Below, piece after piece: positions 62,333 through 64,000 of a stretch of 64,000 nucleotides of DNA (positions are counted from its first letter, which is position 1; each line of letters begins with the position of its first letter). The stretch is from positions 7,192,001 through 7,256,000 of the forward strand of contig CM082589.2 of assembly GCA_040954595.2 (NCBI GenBank), read 5' to 3'. The stretch is from Balanoglossus misakiensis. Its lineage: Eukaryota > Hemichordata. Under the pieces are notes generated by a model that saw only the letters and a program-made list of their open reading frames with translations, was not told the DNA's origin and searched no databases. Position numbers and translations under genes: made by a program.

Positions 62333-62914
62333 TTACGCTGCTTGAATATCAGGCCTTGTATAGTCCCTATAACACTTTCTATGATAGTGACCCTCAGCAG
62401 CAACCAACTCACGACTGAGAAGTGCACGAATTTTACTGTCATTTTTTCTTGTTGCTGCCTCCCTAAATGTGTTGTCCGTACGCAATTGCTGACAACGAAC
62501 TAAAGGAGCTCTTGTCCTACTTCCCTTCATGTACTTGGTGGTGGAGCAAAATAGGCAAATATGATCGTACACCCGAGACCCTTGTATGCTCGACCTCTTT
62601 TCACGTTCCAGTGTATTTGTTCCCTCAGTTGATGACGACTGCTCTTTAGAAAGGATAGATTCAAGAGCCTTTTTCATCGTAAAGAGACTTCGGCATTTCC
62701 GATGGTACTGCACCTGAGGAATTTCACCTTCGCCCAAACCAATGGCGAGGTCCTGAATTGGTTTGTATTTTTGTATGTTAGCTGTATTCAGCAAAGTTAT
62801 CCAGGAGGCGTGATCTTGTAGAGTAACGAGGCTTGCTTTATGGTCGGATTCATGACAGTCGAGAAAACAATCCCGTCGAGCCCTCTTGTGTGGAATAGAA
62901 GATGGGCTTGCCAT
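62333..62914 (-). CDS. Transposon-type zinc-finger-like ORF, 193 aa, right-arm copy
   Basis: Intact minus-strand ORF starting MASPSSIPHKRARRDCF. Two repeated modules: C-x3-C ... YHRKC (CFLDC to HRKCRS, residues about 16-75) and C-x2-C ... HYHRKCYRDYTR (about 122-187). It is the mirror of the left-arm pseudogene but lacks its two stop codons; after GHYHRKCYRDYTRP it runs out of the arm into the loop and ends. Probably a 3'-truncated fragment of a longer element protein rather than a host gene. Confidence 0.5.
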   Translation of the reverse strand: MASPSSIPHKRARRDCFLDCHESDHKASLVTLQDHASWITLLNTANIQKYKPIQDLAIGLGEGEIPQVQYHRKCRSLFTMKKALESILSKEQSSSTEGTNTLEREKRSSIQGSRVYDHICLFCSTTKYMKGSRTRAPLVRCQQLRTDNTFREAATRKNDSKIRALLSRELVAAEGHYHRKCYRDYTRPDIQAA

Positions 62915-64000
62915 TTTTTATTTATTATACTGGACCTGAATATAAATAGATCATGCTCATATTGTGTTGAGGAAAAAAAATAAGCAGATTTTTGAACCTT
63001 TTCTTGGCTTGTCATCTGCTGTGCCTGTACACTGTAGGATGGTATCCAACAATAATACACAATCAGAGCTACAATGCTATAATGGCCCCTTCTCGTAGTA
63101 TTGTTAGGAATCATCATACAAGTACAGTGCACATGAGCAGCATGCAAAGGTTCACAAATCTGCACATCCGTTCTCCTAAACACCATATGTGCATGATCAG
63201 TTGGGTGTATACTTACCTGTTAGATGGCCAAACCTACCCCAAAATCCGTGGGAATTGTTTGTTATTATCCCGTTTCTCTACTAATTTTTTTCTGATTTTA
63301 ATTGAATAATAAGGTCTTCAATTGGTCCGGAAAAAAATGGTATAGAGTATTTTATCTCATAAATGACATTTGAAGACTTGGGTTTAAAAAATTAATGCGG
63401 GAAATGTTCGTACCATAATTTTTCGAAATTACCCAAATCTTGTGATCTTTTGACCTCTTTGACCTAAATTCAGAACAAAATTGCAACAAATACATATTAC
63501 AATCGGTAGTGTGCTAAAAAAACACACAATTTGAGAGGTAGATGACTGTTCTGGCTTTATTTTTGCCGGAGTTACAACTACTTAAGTTTCCCCTACCCCA
63601 ATATCAGGGTCTGAAGTCTTGTGCCATTCTTCCGTATCTCTCTATTTGTGTTTTTCTGATCGTAATTGAATAATAGGGTTTTTTATTGGTTTGAAATAGA
63701 TTCTGGGAGAGTATTTTATCTTCTAAATGACATTTAAAGACTTAAGTTCAAAAAAATCGTTCAAGAAATAGTCATACTACAAATGTTCAGAATGACCCAA
63801 ATTTCAAGACCTTTTGACCTCTATTGGCCTTAATTCACAACGAATTACCACCAAAATATATTATAGTGGTAGAGTTCTAAAAACACACAATTTGAGTGGT
63901 AGATGACTGTTCTGGGTTTATTTTTGCCGGAGTTACAAGAACTTAAGTTTCCCCTACCCTTAAATCTGAGTGGAAAATTGGATGTCTTTCTGTCGTTTCT

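Larger units (their letters stand above)
59920..64000. mobile_element. Large inverted repeat (arms about 1.6-2 kb, loop about 0.47 kb), transposon-derived
   Basis: Plus-strand sequence 60300-61915 is matched in reverse complement by 62383-64000, with symmetry centre near 62148 (for example 61110 pairs with 63186 and 61499 with 62797). Arms differ by only a few substitutions. The outer part of each arm holds about three tandem units of roughly 362 bp (motif GTAACTCCGGCAAAAATAAA at about 60000, 60362 and 60723; mirrored at the right). The right arm reaches the window edge, so its outer end and any target-site duplication cannot be seen. Confidence 0.85.

Overview
This is intron-rich eukaryotic DNA: GT-AG introns, AT-rich non-coding sequence, long tetranucleotide and dinucleotide arrays, and foldback transposons. 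Gene content (a GABA-B receptor-type class C GPCR and a secreted protein resembling the PCSK9 C-terminal domain) and repeat style suggest a marine invertebrate, most likely a deuterostome such as a cephalochordate or hemichordate. The species call is inference.

The main content (1-41.6 kb) is a cluster of six related genes that I do not recognise from any named family. I call them A (+, 3' part only, to 1338), B (-, 11492-5212), C (+, 15146-19693), D (+, 22326-24848), E (+, 27574-32461) and F (+, 35233-41621). They are built from a repeated two-exon module. One exon encodes a short helical segment with a C-x-x-Y-C signature (alpha). The next encodes a beta-rich segment with a G-x-P turn (beta). 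E, F and B carry three modules separated by hydrophilic linker exons; C and D carry one. All five visible first exons begin MG-x-x-S/N-S/A, the N-myristoylation consensus, just downstream of a 5'UTR splice acceptor. I joined exons by hand. In B, C, E and F every splice phase closes into one open frame (about 496, 298, 405 and 408 aa). D has one unresolved phase mismatch.

Region by region: A and B are tail to tail (0-11.5 kb) with AT-rich satellite-like repeats between and inside them. C ends in a tandem array of twelve micro-exons (17.6-19.7 kb). D has an acidic tail and a final exon with an MGC-x-x-C motif. E and F are tandem three-module duplicates; F has an extra intron flanked by 33-bp tandem repeats that carry the splice donor. 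From 43.4 to 45.7 kb on the minus strand is a cysteine-rich secreted protein resembling the PCSK9 C-terminal domain without a protease. From 45.7 to 57.3 kb I recognise no gene. At 57.35 kb a GABA-B receptor gene starts on the plus strand and runs off the window. The end of the window (about 59.9-64 kb) is a large, nearly perfect inverted repeat lying downstream of its third exon and carrying a decayed transposon-type zinc-finger ORF.

Five copies of a roughly 350-bp palindromic element with TTAA ends are spread across the window; four lie within 12-35 bp of an exon. Many simple-sequence arrays begin at or close behind splice donors.
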